Notes under the pieces: model-generated
Told to the model about the DNA's origin: nothing
Seen by the model: the letters and a program-made list of their open reading frames with translations, nothing else
Databases searched by the model: none
Assembly: GCF_900520355.1 (NCBI RefSeq)
Contig: NZ_LS999521.1
Location: 2,604,001 to 2,668,000, forward strand
Source: Acinetobacter calcoaceticus
GTDB taxonomy: Bacteria > Pseudomonadota > Gammaproteobacteria > Pseudomonadales > Moraxellaceae
Direction of reading: 5' to 3'
Length of the DNA stretch: 64,000 nucleotides
Part shown: positions 54,756 through 64,000 of the stretch, in pieces
How the letters are laid out: the number at the start of each line of letters is the position of its first letter
Numbering within the stretch: the stretch's first letter is position 1
Translations under genes and position numbers: made by a program

Positions 54756-54772
54756 AACACACAAATCATTAA

Positions 54773-55165
54773 TTATTTTTGTAAAGCTTCTGCTACGCAA
54801 GCATTTACAGTTTTAGATACGACTTGATTTACAATTGTTGCGCGTGCATTCACATCCAATGCAGCCGCAGCTAAATCAACAGCAGTAACGCTATTCGGTG
54901 CTTTTTCACTTACGCAACCACAAACATTCGCTTGAATGCTCTCACTTTGTTCAGCAGTCATATATTTTGTTGCTGTTTTCCAAGCCGCAACATTATTAAT
55001 TTCTGTCACACATTTAGCATTTACAGCAACTTTTAATGCAGCCATACCCAACTGTTGAGTTGTGGTTTGTGCTGAAGTAGCGCCTGTATCAGTACCTGTA
55101 GTGGTTGCACATGCAGTTAAAGCTAAAACAACTGGTGCTAAAGCGAGCATCAATTTTTTCATCAT
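54773..55165 (-). CDS. Small lipoprotein, unknown function
   Basis: The 130-residue precursor MMKKLMLALAPVVLALTAC has a lipobox LTAC. The mature part is alanine-rich with four cysteines (NAKC, NVCGC, NACV) that could form two disulfides. I do not recognise the family. I chose the ATG at 55165, with AAAGGAA 5 nt upstream (the next ATG, three bases on, is equally possible); the frame is open a further 34 codons upstream, but that would bury the signal peptide. Confidence 0.7.
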   Translation of the reverse strand: MMKKLMLALAPVVLALTACATTTGTDTGATSAQTTTQQLGMAALKVAVNAKCVTEINNVAAWKTATKYMTAEQSESIQANVCGCVSEKAPNSVTAVDLAAAALDVNARATIVNQVVSKTVNACVAEALQK

Positions 55166-55399
55166 TTTTTCCTTTGATTGAACGTTGGCAGCGCGTATTG
55201 TGCCTAAACTCGACTTTAGAAGAAACAAATAATTTGATGCATTTATGCAATCTATTTTCCCTTGCAAAACTTAGCTATCAAATGCATTTTTCCTTAAACG
55301 TTCTGTTTTTAGCACGCTCCGTTACATTTAAAACATTTCTCAAAATCAGCACTTTGCCCTAGAATCAAAAATCAAAACGACAAAAAAATAGGGTCTTTT

Positions 55400-55957
55400 A
55401 TGCCTGCTGTTTCATCTCAGTATTACACCCGTACCGCACAAATCCTGCATTGGGTGATGGCAATCATTTTCATCGCAGCGTGGGCTATTGGCTTCTATAG
55501 TGGAAATTTTTTAAATTATGACGTTGATGGCAGCTTTAAAGGCGACGTGATTACGTTGCATAAGAATATTGCAACAACCATTATCTTTTTAGTGATTATC
55601 CGGATTTTATGGCGCTATACACATCCAGCTCCAAAATTACCAGATACGATGTCACCGATGATGAAAACACTGGCACATGTTGGTCATCTATTGCTTTATG
55701 TGATTTTGGTCGCTTTACCTGTCACTGGTTGCTTATTTAGCTGGAGTGCTGGTCACCCTGCCCCTGTTTTATATTTATTTGAAATTCCGCGTTTAGTACA
55801 AGATAACCCAGAGCTTTTAGCTGTTGTTAAACCTTTACATATTTATATTTCTTGGTTTGCTGGCTTACTCATTGTTGGACATGTACTTGCTGCTTTAAAA
55901 CATCACTTTGTTGATAAAGACAATATTTTAAATAGTATGATCAAACAACCGAAATAA
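55400..55957 (+). CDS. Cytochrome b561 family protein (CybB-like)
   Basis: This 185-residue inner-membrane di-haem cytochrome has four transmembrane helices. Candidate haem ligands are His in LHWVMA (TM1), LHKNIA (TM2), HVGHLLLY (TM3) and KPLHIYISW or VGHVLAALKHH (TM4). Members transfer electrons from ubiquinol or reduce superoxide. The terminal KHHFVDKDNIL is typical. AGGG precedes the ATG. Confidence 0.9.
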   Translation: MPAVSSQYYTRTAQILHWVMAIIFIAAWAIGFYSGNFLNYDVDGSFKGDVITLHKNIATTIIFLVIIRILWRYTHPAPKLPDTMSPMMKTLAHVGHLLLYVILVALPVTGCLFSWSAGHPAPVLYLFEIPRLVQDNPELLAVVKPLHIYISWFAGLLIVGHVLAALKHHFVDKDNILNSMIKQPK

Positions 55958-55968
55958 TTTTGTTATAT

Positions 55969-55998
55969 AAAAAACCGCCTGAGATAGGCGGTTTTTTT
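55969..55998. terminator. Bidirectional terminator
   Basis: AAAACCGCCT pairs with AGGCGGTTTT (10 bp, 5-nt loop), between the convergent cytochrome b561 and adenine deaminase genes. Confidence 0.93.
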
Positions 55999-56000
55999 AT

Positions 56001-57089
<1,089 letters not shown>

Positions 57090-57116
57090 TCAAGAAGAAA
57101 ATTATAAAAAATCATA

Positions 57117-58436
57117 TTAACCGCCAAACGCGATAAATTTAAATACCCAAAGTGCAGCAATAATCCATACCATGTACGGTACAGTTTTTGCCTTACCCGT
57201 GAATAATTTAACTAATGCATAGCTGATAAAGCCCATTGCGATGCCATCAGCAATTGAATAGGTAAATGGCATAAATACAATGGTTAAAAATGCTGGAACA
57301 GCTTCTGTAATATCATCCCAATCGATGTGAGTGATCCCTTGAATCATCAACACACCAATGAACAATAAAGCTGGTGCTGTTGCAAAACCTGGTACAGATT
57401 GAGCAAGAGGTGCTAGAAATAAACAGCAAATAAATAAGACCGCAACCACAACAGCAGTTAAACCAGTACGTCCACCTGCCGCAACACCTGAAGCTGATTC
57501 AATATATGGCGTAGTTGAAGATGTACCTAATGCGGCACCCGCAACAATTGCAGTAGAGTCTGCAAATAATGCTTTTTTCAAACGAGGTAATTTACCATCT
57601 TGCAAAAGACCGGCGCGATGTGAAACACCAACCAAAGTACCCGTACTATCAAACAAGTCGACAATAAAGAATACAAAGATTACGCCAACCATACTTGCAG
57701 TAAATAGACCTTTAAAGTCCATTTGCATGAATGTTGGGGCAATTGAAGGAATTTGGCCCACTACACCCTTAAATTCGTTTAGACCTAAAGCAGTCGCAAT
57801 TGCGGTAACAACCAAAATACTAATAATGATTGCGCCACGAACTTTTAACTGGTGTAAAACCACAATCATTAAAAATCCAAATAACGCTAACAATACTGTA
57901 GGTTGTTTAATATCACCTAAGCCAACTAATGTCGCTTGATTGGCAACAATAATGCCTGAATTTTTTAAAGCAATAAGCGCAAGGAATAAACCAATCCCTC
58001 CACCAATCGCAAACTTCAGCGACATTGGAATTGCATTTACAATCGCTTCACGAATTTTGAAAAAGCTAATTGCAAGGAAGACAAGACCTGAAACAAAAAC
58101 AGCAGCTAAAGCTGTTTGCCATGGCACACCCATACCCATACAGACTGAATAGGTAAAGTAAGCATTTAAACCCATGCCTGGGGCCAATGCGATTGGATAA
58201 TTAGCAATGATCCCCATCACTAAACAACCGATTGCTGCTGCCAGACAGGTCGCAACGAATACGGCGCCATGATCCATGCCGGTTTCAGATAAAATGAGTG
58301 GATTGACAATAATGATGTAACACATCGTTAGAAATGTAGTTACACCAGCAAGAACTTCAGTTCGGAAAGTGGTTTTGTTGTCGCTTAACTTAAATAAACG
58401 CTCTAACCAGCCTGCCGAAGAATTGGGCGCCGCCAT
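57117..58436 (-). CDS. NCS2-family purine permease (AzgA/GhxP-like)
   Basis: This 439-residue inner-membrane transporter has about 12-14 hydrophobic segments. It has the AzgA-type features ETGMDHGAVFVATCLAA, ALAPGMGLNAYFTY, FVDLFDSTGTLVG-like (IVDLFDSTGTLVGVSHRAG) and LGTSSTTPYIESASGVAAGG. The family imports adenine, guanine or hypoxanthine with protons. The adjacent adenine deaminase gene supports adenine as substrate. GAGG precedes the ATG. Confidence 0.9.
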   Translation of the reverse strand: MAAPNSSAGWLERLFKLSDNKTTFRTEVLAGVTTFLTMCYIIIVNPLILSETGMDHGAVFVATCLAAAIGCLVMGIIANYPIALAPGMGLNAYFTYSVCMGMGVPWQTALAAVFVSGLVFLAISFFKIREAIVNAIPMSLKFAIGGGIGLFLALIALKNSGIIVANQATLVGLGDIKQPTVLLALFGFLMIVVLHQLKVRGAIIISILVVTAIATALGLNEFKGVVGQIPSIAPTFMQMDFKGLFTASMVGVIFVFFIVDLFDSTGTLVGVSHRAGLLQDGKLPRLKKALFADSTAIVAGAALGTSSTTPYIESASGVAAGGRTGLTAVVVAVLFICCLFLAPLAQSVPGFATAPALLFIGVLMIQGITHIDWDDITEAVPAFLTIVFMPFTYSIADGIAMGFISYALVKLFTGKAKTVPYMVWIIAALWVFKFIAFGG

Positions 58437-58757
58437 AAGTAGCCTCTATGCAAAATCTGAACTATGAAATATTTACTTCTATGTAGATAACTGAACAATA
58501 TTGTTTTTCTGTTCAGACCTATAAACAAGAACCTCAAATAAAAGAAGCAACAAATATGCCACTCATTTGGTTTCTAGTTCATACATAGGAAATAACCACA
58601 GCCCCTCTTGAAACACAAAAAAGCTGCATAACCCCTATGCAGCTTTTTTACTATACGTTCAATAAGTTTAACAGATTCAACAGAAACATGATCAAAATTT
58701 ATGAAAAGATATGACCAATAACATTGTTAAAATTAAAAAATTTATAGCGCTTTATTA
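58437..58757. other. Leader and upstream region of the purine permease gene
   Basis: Contains an inverted repeat CTGAAC-N14-GTTCAG at 58491-58516, whose loop includes the palindrome AACAATATTGTT, about 55 bp upstream of the permease start, and a strong terminator at 58617-58650. No purine riboswitch core could be recognised by eye. The remaining sequence to 58757 is AT-rich with no gene. Confidence 0.5.
58617..58650. terminator. Strong terminator
   Basis: AAAAAAGCTGCAT pairs with ATGCAGCTTTTTT (13 bp, 8-nt loop). It lies downstream of the small membrane-protein gene and upstream of the permease gene. Confidence 0.92.
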
Positions 58758-58985
58758 TTAGAAAATAATTTTTTTCTCGCCGATATATTCTTGTATGTTA
58801 TAGGAAGCTAAATTGCTGTGATGAGCATGATTCGGATTGCGTTCGATACTTTGTAGATTTATTTCTGCTTCTTGAATAATCCGCATCAATTCTTGATGTC
58901 TTTTATTTTGAGTATCTAAGTAAGCCCAATACCCTAATACAAAGACAATACTTACGCATAACACTATTAATACTTTATTGATCAT
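58758..58985 (-). CDS. Small single-pass membrane protein, unknown function
   Basis: 75 residues: one N-terminal hydrophobic segment (INKVLIVLCVSIVFVLGYWAY) then a soluble helical tail with KRHQELMRIIQEAEINLQ. GAGAT lies 9 nt before the ATG. I do not recognise a family. The frame is open 23 codons further upstream, but the composition there is not protein-like. Confidence 0.5.
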   Translation of the reverse strand: MINKVLIVLCVSIVFVLGYWAYLDTQNKRHQELMRIIQEAEINLQSIERNPNHAHHSNLASYNIQEYIGEKKIIF

Positions 58986-59619
58986 TATTATTATCTCTAT
59001 GTTTTTAATGTTAATGATCTTAACAAAAAAAAATAGCTTTGTGAATGTTTTCACATTTATTTACAATAATATATATTTACTCAAATATTTGAAAAGAAAG
59101 GTGATTTTATATATACATAACTATTAATTGATAAATATAAAACTTTTCTCTTGAAAAGTAACTTTATTTATAAAACTGAAATGTTTAGTTATTTTTAACA
59201 TTAGGTTTTTATCGGGCTTAATTCTTAAGCTTACTTAAATATATAGATTAAAAATAATGGAACATATAAATTGAAATATCTATCTTTCGTGAAGTTTTTA
59301 TACGATAAAAAGGTTTTATTTTTACTTAATTCTTTATCTTATAAATTTTCTATTTAGATTATTATTTTTGCATTCACCTCTAGCTTAAAAAGATATTTTT
59401 AGCTGCAAATAGAACAGCCTCATCCCATTTAAGAAGTAATTATTTTTTAAGTTCGAATGCCCCTCTACTCTATCTGTAGCGACTAGAAAAGTAGTCATTT
59501 TATAGCTTTTTTCATCGTTCTATAAATCGCACCAAGCTTTCCATTTTCATAGCTTTATTACAATAATCGATACGATAAAATGTGCTCATAGATAGAAAAA
59601 ACTAAATTAGGAGTAGATC
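58986..59619. other. 634-bp AT-rich gene-free region
   Basis: No open frame with a ribosome binding site exists on either strand. The sequence is dominated by A and T runs. The only structure I see is a short stem GACTA-gaaaag-TAGTC near 59489 followed by GCTTTTTTC, which could be the end of a small RNA; nothing supports a start for it. Confidence 0.5.
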
Positions 59620-60342
59620 ATGTTTGATATGCGTTTATCTCATGAACGTGGTGCAGCACATCACGGCTGGTTACAGTCAAAACATAGCTTTTCATTTGCT
59701 AACTATTGGGATCCAAAACAAGTCGGTTTTTCAGACTTACTCGTAATTAATGATGACAATGTTGCTCCATCTAAAGGCTTTGGTACTCACCCTCATCGTA
59801 ATATGGAAATTATTTCCTATGTACTTGAAGGTGCATTAGAGCATAAAGATTCAATGGGTACGGGTTCTGTGATTGTCCCAGGTGATATTCAGTTGATGAG
59901 TGCAGGTCGTGGAGTTGCCCATAGTGAATTTAACCATTCAGCACAAGAAGGTGTACATTTCTTGCAAATTTGGGTCGTTCCAAATGAAGTAAATACAGAT
60001 CCAGATTATCAACAAATTCACGTTGATGAAGCAGACAAACGCGGTAAATTGCATTTGATCATTTCACCAAAAGGTGGTGAGAAAACTTTAACAATCAAAC
60101 AAGACATTCATATTTATTCAGGTCTTTTTGATGGTGAAGAAACTGCTGATTTTACGATTCCTGATGGTCGATATGTGTACTTACATGTGGCGAAAGGCCG
60201 TATTGATGTAAATGGTAAAACCTTTAACACAGGTGATGCTGCTCGTATTCGTGATGGCGGAAACTTATCGTTTACCCATGGCGATAATGCCGAAATCTTG
60301 ATTTTCGATATGCGTCCGGAAGAAGTTCCAACCATGCCATAA
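59620..60342 (+). CDS. Pirin-family protein (YhhW-like)
   Basis: This 240-residue bicupin has metal ligands at exactly the YhhW positions: H57 and H59 in GTHPHRNME, H101 and E103 in GVAHSEFNH. E. coli YhhW oxidises quercetin in vitro; the natural substrate is unknown. AGGAG precedes the ATG. It has its own terminator. Confidence 0.9.
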   Translation: MFDMRLSHERGAAHHGWLQSKHSFSFANYWDPKQVGFSDLLVINDDNVAPSKGFGTHPHRNMEIISYVLEGALEHKDSMGTGSVIVPGDIQLMSAGRGVAHSEFNHSAQEGVHFLQIWVVPNEVNTDPDYQQIHVDEADKRGKLHLIISPKGGEKTLTIKQDIHIYSGLFDGEETADFTIPDGRYVYLHVAKGRIDVNGKTFNTGDAARIRDGGNLSFTHGDNAEILIFDMRPEEVPTMP

Positions 60343-60349
60343 TATAACT

Positions 60350-60383
60350 AAGCCCTCACATACAGCTTTATGTGAGGGCTTTT
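60350..60383. terminator. Terminator of the pirin gene
   Basis: AAGCCCTCACATA pairs with TATGTGAGGGCTT (13 bp, 6-nt loop). It also faces the convergent TetR gene. Confidence 0.92.
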
Positions 60384-60413
60384 CATTAATATTGCGATTG
60401 AAAAAATTCTAAT

Positions 60414-61037
60414 TTATGAATGCTCTTCTGAGCGTGCCATCTCTGTATTGATATAGCTCATGATCATTGTGGTTAAACCTTGCACCATCTCATCGAAACT
60501 AATGAAGGGATTTGGCAAAATAAGATGTCGTGCCACATTAAAAATCCCACTATTAATACAGATATAAGTGATAACAGCCAAATTATTGATTTTTAGATAT
60601 TTTGGATTATGCATCATATATTTCATGATGACTTCCATTAAAGCCTGTTCAATTTTTGGAATATATTTATCGTATTGCAACTCACCTGCATAACGTAAAA
60701 CAGTCAAATAGCGGTCATTATTTTTCTTTAATAAATCACTAAAGGTATAAAAAATCATTTCAATGACAGGTTCTAACTCCAACTGTAAAATCGTCGGTGT
60801 AAGTTCCGTAATCATGTCCAGAATTTCCCGAACAAAAAAATGATTCATCGCGTCATAAATTTCTTCTTTATTTTTAAAATATTCATATAAAGATCCGACA
60901 CTCACCCCTGCCATTTCTGCAATATGACGTGTAGTGGTGCCGCTGGGACCATGAAGCGCGACCGCAATAAAACCAGCTTCAATAATTGTGTCGACAGTAA
61001 CTTTGGCTCGAGTTTGACGAGGTTTACGCGTAGTCAT
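60414..61037 (-). CDS. TetR-family transcriptional repressor
   Basis: This 207-residue protein has an N-terminal helix-turn-helix (TTRHIAEMAGVSVGSLYEYFKNKEEIYDAM, residues about 35-64) and a helical ligand-binding domain. It is divergent from the hydrolase-SDR-monooxygenase operon. A 22-bp palindromic site at 61052-61073, only 15 bp before its start, is repeated at 61319-61340 before the operon, so it probably represses both. No good ribosome binding site is seen. Confidence 0.9.
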   Translation of the reverse strand: MTTRKPRQTRAKVTVDTIIEAGFIAVALHGPSGTTTRHIAEMAGVSVGSLYEYFKNKEEIYDAMNHFFVREILDMITELTPTILQLELEPVIEMIFYTFSDLLKKNNDRYLTVLRYAGELQYDKYIPKIEQALMEVIMKYMMHNPKYLKINNLAVITYICINSGIFNVARHLILPNPFISFDEMVQGLTTMIMSYINTEMARSEEHS

Positions 61038-61051
61038 ACGATCTAATCAAT

Positions 61052-61073
61052 AATCCGAACATAAAGTCAGATT
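61052..61073. promoter_or_regulatory. TetR operator candidate 1
   Basis: AATCCGA-ACATAAAG-TCAGATT, an imperfect palindrome (AATCyGA arms) 15 bp upstream of the TetR start. Its 22 bp are identical to 61319-61340. A related half site AATCAGAC follows at 61081. Confidence 0.75.
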
Positions 61074-61109
61074 AGCATGTAATCAGACACGGTTGAAATA
61101 AAAAAACAA

Positions 61110-61117
61110 AATCCGAA
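61110..61117. promoter_or_regulatory. Related TetR half site
   Basis: AATCCGAA repeats the left arm of the operator between the two full copies. Confidence 0.35.
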
Positions 61118-61318
61118 TAGTTGTCAAACTTCGTTAAAAGAAAGCAAAAAAATCAAGCCGAGCTAGATCATTTAAGAGAGATTCTATCTATGATTTTACA
61201 TATTTAAAAATTTAATTTATATATATTTTTCAAATGGATATGTTTTTTAAATTTAATAATCACTTTATAAAATTTAAGTAAAATTAGTGTTGCTATATTT
61301 AAAAATTTACCCGAATTG

Positions 61319-61340
61319 AATCCGAACATAAAGTCAGATT
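61319..61340. promoter_or_regulatory. TetR operator candidate 2
   Basis: Identical copy of the 22-bp site, in the same orientation, 221 bp upstream of the hydrolase start. It is well placed to control the promoter of the divergent operon. Confidence 0.75.
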
Positions 61341-61354
61341 AATATGAAAAAATT

Positions 61355-61399
61355 AAAGAAGAGTCATTCATTAGCTTTAGCCTGCATCGACTCTTCTTT
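61355..61399 (+). other. Hairpin in the leader of the hydrolase operon
   Basis: AAAGAAGAGTC pairs with GACTCTTCTTT (11 bp) around a 23-nt loop, just downstream of operator 2. No T-run follows, so I read it as leader structure. The remaining sequence of the 524-bp intergenic region shows no gene. Confidence 0.55.
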
Positions 61400-61561
61400 C
61401 CGTTATTCAGCCAAATAATCAAATAAATAACGGAGCAACAACACCGTAGTCAATTACAGAGAATACTCTGCCTTTGAAAATGGAATTTATTAGTGCTTTG
61501 TTGATCATTGAATTTATTAGTTTTCAGCAAAATGCACCACTACTTGTCTCAAGGTGTCGCC

Positions 61562-62521
61562 ATGATCTCGACCACAGTTAAAAAATCATTAAATAAACTT
61601 AAATTTCACCGTGAAATCGAGTTACCTGATTTTGCTAGCAAAGCCTCTATTCCAATCCGTCATTTAAATATTGGTTTTGATGGCAAGGAAATTGATGTCA
61701 AGTTCTATATGAACAATCAATTTGCCACCTTGTTCTTTGCCACACTTTCTGTATTTTTGACTTATGGTGAAGATCTGGTGATTGAAACAGCTCGTCATCA
61801 TCGTGAGTTTATTAAAGATCCGATACTTAAACAACGTGTTACGTCGCTCATTGGTCAAGAAGCAATTCATTCAAAATTGCACAATGAATATAATGATGCA
61901 CTTCAGGATGCTGATTATCCTGTTGCGCTCTATCGTTTCCTTGGATCGAACTTCTTTAAATATGTGTTTTTGAAGTTTCCACAGCCGCTTAAGTTATCGA
62001 TGATGGCTGGTATTGAGCATTTTACCGCGGTACTTGCTGAATATATGATGAAGCATGAAAAGAATTTCTATCATTCAGATGATGCCAAGAGCCGTGCATT
62101 GTGGATGTGGCATATGCTTGAAGAATCTGAGCATAAAGATATTGCCTATGATGTCTATCAACTCTTAAATGGAAACTATCCATTACGAATTTCAGGTTTC
62201 TTACTTGCTCTAGTTACCATTTTGGGACTAATTCCTGCGACTACTTTGTTTGTACCAGTTTTAAGAAAGCCGCAAGAAATGCTCACCTTAAAATTCTGGA
62301 AAGATGCCCGTCGTGGCGTGGGTTTAATCTTTGGTCCGAAAGATGGTGTTTTCGGAAGTACAATTGGTCAGATTCTTGACTATTTACGCCCAGACTTTCA
62401 CCCAAATGACCATGATACAACTGAATATCTTGAGTATTACAAAAAGAAATTACTGAACGAAGGCGGAGCCATTGCCCCTTACTTTGTTAAAGAATTTACC
62501 CCGCCTGTACGCGTATCTTAA
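61562..62521 (+). CDS. Putative metal-dependent hydrolase (PF10118-like)
   Basis: This 319-residue protein has repeated His/Glu motifs suited to a di-metal site (ARHHREFIKD, GQEAIHSKLHNEYN, GIEHFTAVLAEYMM, MLEESEHKDIAYDVY), as in the predicted metal-dependent hydrolase family that often neighbours SDR and flavin monooxygenase genes; the layout also recalls ferritin-like oxygenases. I chose the ATG at 61562 with AAGGTG 5 nt upstream; two in-frame ATGs upstream lack this. It is the first gene of the operon. Confidence 0.8.
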   Translation: MISTTVKKSLNKLKFHREIELPDFASKASIPIRHLNIGFDGKEIDVKFYMNNQFATLFFATLSVFLTYGEDLVIETARHHREFIKDPILKQRVTSLIGQEAIHSKLHNEYNDALQDADYPVALYRFLGSNFFKYVFLKFPQPLKLSMMAGIEHFTAVLAEYMMKHEKNFYHSDDAKSRALWMWHMLEESEHKDIAYDVYQLLNGNYPLRISGFLLALVTILGLIPATTLFVPVLRKPQEMLTLKFWKDARRGVGLIFGPKDGVFGSTIGQILDYLRPDFHPNDHDTTEYLEYYKKKLLNEGGAIAPYFVKEFTPPVRVS

Positions 62522-62586
62522 TCGTCCTTTATTACTAGCTATCTCGTAGATAGCTAGTTTCTCTTAAAGTTATTTATGGATGAATC

Positions 62587-63420
62587 ATGATTTTATTTGG
62601 CAAAAAGAAAGTTAAACCAAGCCAAAAAGCTTATGCCGTGGTGACAGGTGCAGGCAGTGGGATTGGACGCAGTTTTGCAATTGAACTTGCAAAACGTGGT
62701 GGCAGTGTAGTTTGTGCAGACATTAATCTGGAAGCTGCTGAAGAGACCGTAAAATTACTTGAGCAACAAGGTGCAAAAGCTTTTGCTATACGTTGTGATG
62801 TAGGTAATGCTGAACAGGTTACAGATCTAGCTGAAAAAGCTGAAATTTTAATGCAACACCCTGTGACCCTACTGATTAATAATGCTGGTGTAGGTTTAGG
62901 TGGCAAGTTTGATGAGCTTAGCTTGGAAGACTGGAACTGGGTAATGAATATTAACCTTTGGGGTGTTATTCATGGCTGTCATGCATTCGTTCCAAAGTTT
63001 AAAAATTTGGGTTACGGCGCGATTATTAATGTTGCATCTGCTGCATCTTATACAGCCGCACCAGAAATGACAGCCTACAACGTGACTAAAGCAGGTGTGC
63101 GTGCGCTGTCAGAAACGCTTTCTGCCGAACTGCATAAGTTCAATATTAAAGTTAATGTACTCTGCCCTACTTTGGTTCCAACCAATATCATCAAAAATGG
63201 TCGGATTCCGGGACGCTACTCCAAGCTTGCAGACCATGCACTCATGAACTATGCCCTGACTACAAGCGATGATGTAGCCAAATTAACACTTAACCGCCTT
63301 GATCAGGATGAGCTGTATACCATTCCTCAACTTGATGCGAAGTTATTCTGGTTAATGAAGCGGGCATCACCGAGCTTGTATACCAAGTTCCTTGGCACAT
63401 CTTACAAATTATTTAAATAA
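62587..63420 (+). CDS. Short-chain dehydrogenase/reductase
   Basis: This 277-residue SDR has TGAGSGIGRSFAIELA near residue 21, NNAGVGLGG, and the catalytic Ser and Tyr-x3-Lys in NVASAASYTAAPEMTAYNVTK. Probably NAD(P)-dependent oxidation of an alcohol to a ketone feeding the monooxygenase next door. It lies 65 bp after the hydrolase gene, and 22 bp separate it from the next gene, so the three are one operon. Confidence 0.92.
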   Translation: MILFGKKKVKPSQKAYAVVTGAGSGIGRSFAIELAKRGGSVVCADINLEAAEETVKLLEQQGAKAFAIRCDVGNAEQVTDLAEKAEILMQHPVTLLINNAGVGLGGKFDELSLEDWNWVMNINLWGVIHGCHAFVPKFKNLGYGAIINVASAASYTAAPEMTAYNVTKAGVRALSETLSAELHKFNIKVNVLCPTLVPTNIIKNGRIPGRYSKLADHALMNYALTTSDDVAKLTLNRLDQDELYTIPQLDAKLFWLMKRASPSLYTKFLGTSYKLFK

Positions 63421-63442
63421 GAAATTTATAGGTAGTACGCAT

Positions 63443-64000
63443 ATGACTGCTCAAATGAAAACAAATGCATCAGCAAAAAAAGCTGTCAATTCACCCAACC
63501 ACGTTTTCGATACCTTTATTGTAGGTGCCGGCATTTCAGGTATAGCCACTGCCATCCGCCTAGATCAAGTGGGCTATACCAATTATAAAATTATTGAAAA
63601 AGCGAGCCGTGTAGGCGGTACATGGCGTGAAAACACCTATCCAGGTTGTGGTTGTGATGTCCCTTCAGCACTTTATTCTTACTCGTTTGCACCCAGTGCA
63701 AAATGGAGCCATTTATTTGCTCGTCAGCCGGAAATTTTAAGTTATCTCGAAGATGTAAGTAACGAGTTTAATGTCGCATCTAAAATCGAGTTTAACAACG
63801 AACTGCTAAATGCCGCATGGGATGACTCACGCCATTTATGGGTGCTTGATACAACGACAGGTCAGTATTTATCTAAAACCGTTATTTTCGCTACAGGTCC
63901 AATTACCGAAGCTCAAATTCCACGTCTTGAAGGTTTAGATACGTTTAAAGGCGAGATGTTCCATTCAGCAAAATGGAATCATGATTATGATTTAACTGAT
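63443..64000 (+). CDS. Baeyer-Villiger-type flavin monooxygenase (partial, C-terminus outside window)
   Basis: I translated 186 codons from the ATG at 63443 (AGGTAG upstream). FAD motif VGAGISGIATAIRL, GGTWRENTYPGCGCDVPSALYSYSF, and the Baeyer-Villiger fingerprint F-x-G-x3-H-x3-W (F168, G170, H174, W178, followed by Asn) are all present. Such enzymes insert oxygen next to a ketone using NADPH and O2. It closes the hydrolase-SDR-monooxygenase operon, whose layout resembles the TetR/monooxygenase gene clusters of mycobacteria. About two thirds of the protein lies beyond the window. Confidence 0.92.
   Translation, partial: MTAQMKTNASAKKAVNSPNHVFDTFIVGAGISGIATAIRLDQVGYTNYKIIEKASRVGGTWRENTYPGCGCDVPSALYSYSFAPSAKWSHLFARQPEILSYLEDVSNEFNVASKIEFNNELLNAAWDDSRHLWVLDTTTGQYLSKTVIFATGPITEAQIPRLEGLDTFKGEMFHSAKWNHDYDLTD

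Noticed and set aside
58437..58616. Purine riboswitch before the permease gene
   Set aside because: I could not find the conserved three-way-junction core by eye; covariance-model search would be needed.

Overview
The window comes from a low-GC gammaproteobacterium. Gene content and near-identity to remembered Acinetobacter proteins (BenA, BenM, TrmB, CRP/Vfr-type regulator, hisZ-purA pair) point to the Acinetobacter calcoaceticus-baumannii complex. It is almost entirely ordinary chromosomal backbone. I see no tRNA, rRNA, prophage, complete insertion sequence or CRISPR array.

Layout. (1) 1-8995 is a benzoate catabolic island: a divergent LysR regulator (benM, cut by the window edge), benABCD for conversion of benzoate to catechol, two inner-membrane benzoate transporters of different families (benE, benK) and an OprD-family porin. 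LysR-type operator motifs lie before benA, and a similar one lies before benK. (2) 9100-18787 holds a KAS III-like enzyme, the HrpA helicase, and ahpC and ahpF separated by three small genes. (3) 18787-29044 holds two glutathione transferases, a large secreted nuclease, trmB, an OmpA-type envelope protein and the pyrB-pyrC' pair, in which PyrC' lacks the metal-binding histidines. (4) 29284-35321 holds rlmKL, a CinA-like protein and clpB, which has a recognisable heat-shock promoter. (5) 35656-39606 is the most unusual gene: one 1316-residue polypeptide that joins a DyP-type haem peroxidase domain to a complete glycyl-radical-enzyme (pyruvate formate-lyase-like) domain through a (Asp-Asn)7 linker encoded by a hexanucleotide repeat. 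(6) 39942-58985 is housekeeping: M23 and M48 peptidases, OsmC, a CRP-family regulator with a MITE-like element just upstream, hisZ-purA, epd, alaS, lysC, csrA, rnhB, cytochrome b561, and an adenine deaminase next to a purine permease. (7) 59620-64000 holds a pirin, then a TetR regulator divergent from a hydrolase-SDR-Baeyer-Villiger-type monooxygenase operon, with two identical 22-bp operator candidates between them.

How it works together. The ben genes form a complete uptake-to-catechol module: the porin brings benzoate across the outer membrane, BenK and BenE across the inner membrane, BenABC dihydroxylates it and BenD rearomatises the diol. AhpC/AhpF, OsmC, the GSTs, ClpB and the DyP-GRE fusion give the middle of the window a stress and redox flavour, but they are separate transcription units. 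The terminal TetR operon looks like a lipid or ketone oxidation pathway under its own repressor.

The best candidate for an undescribed system is the DyP peroxidase-glycyl radical enzyme fusion. Its host lineage is considered strictly aerobic, and no radical-SAM activase is visible anywhere in these 64 kb.
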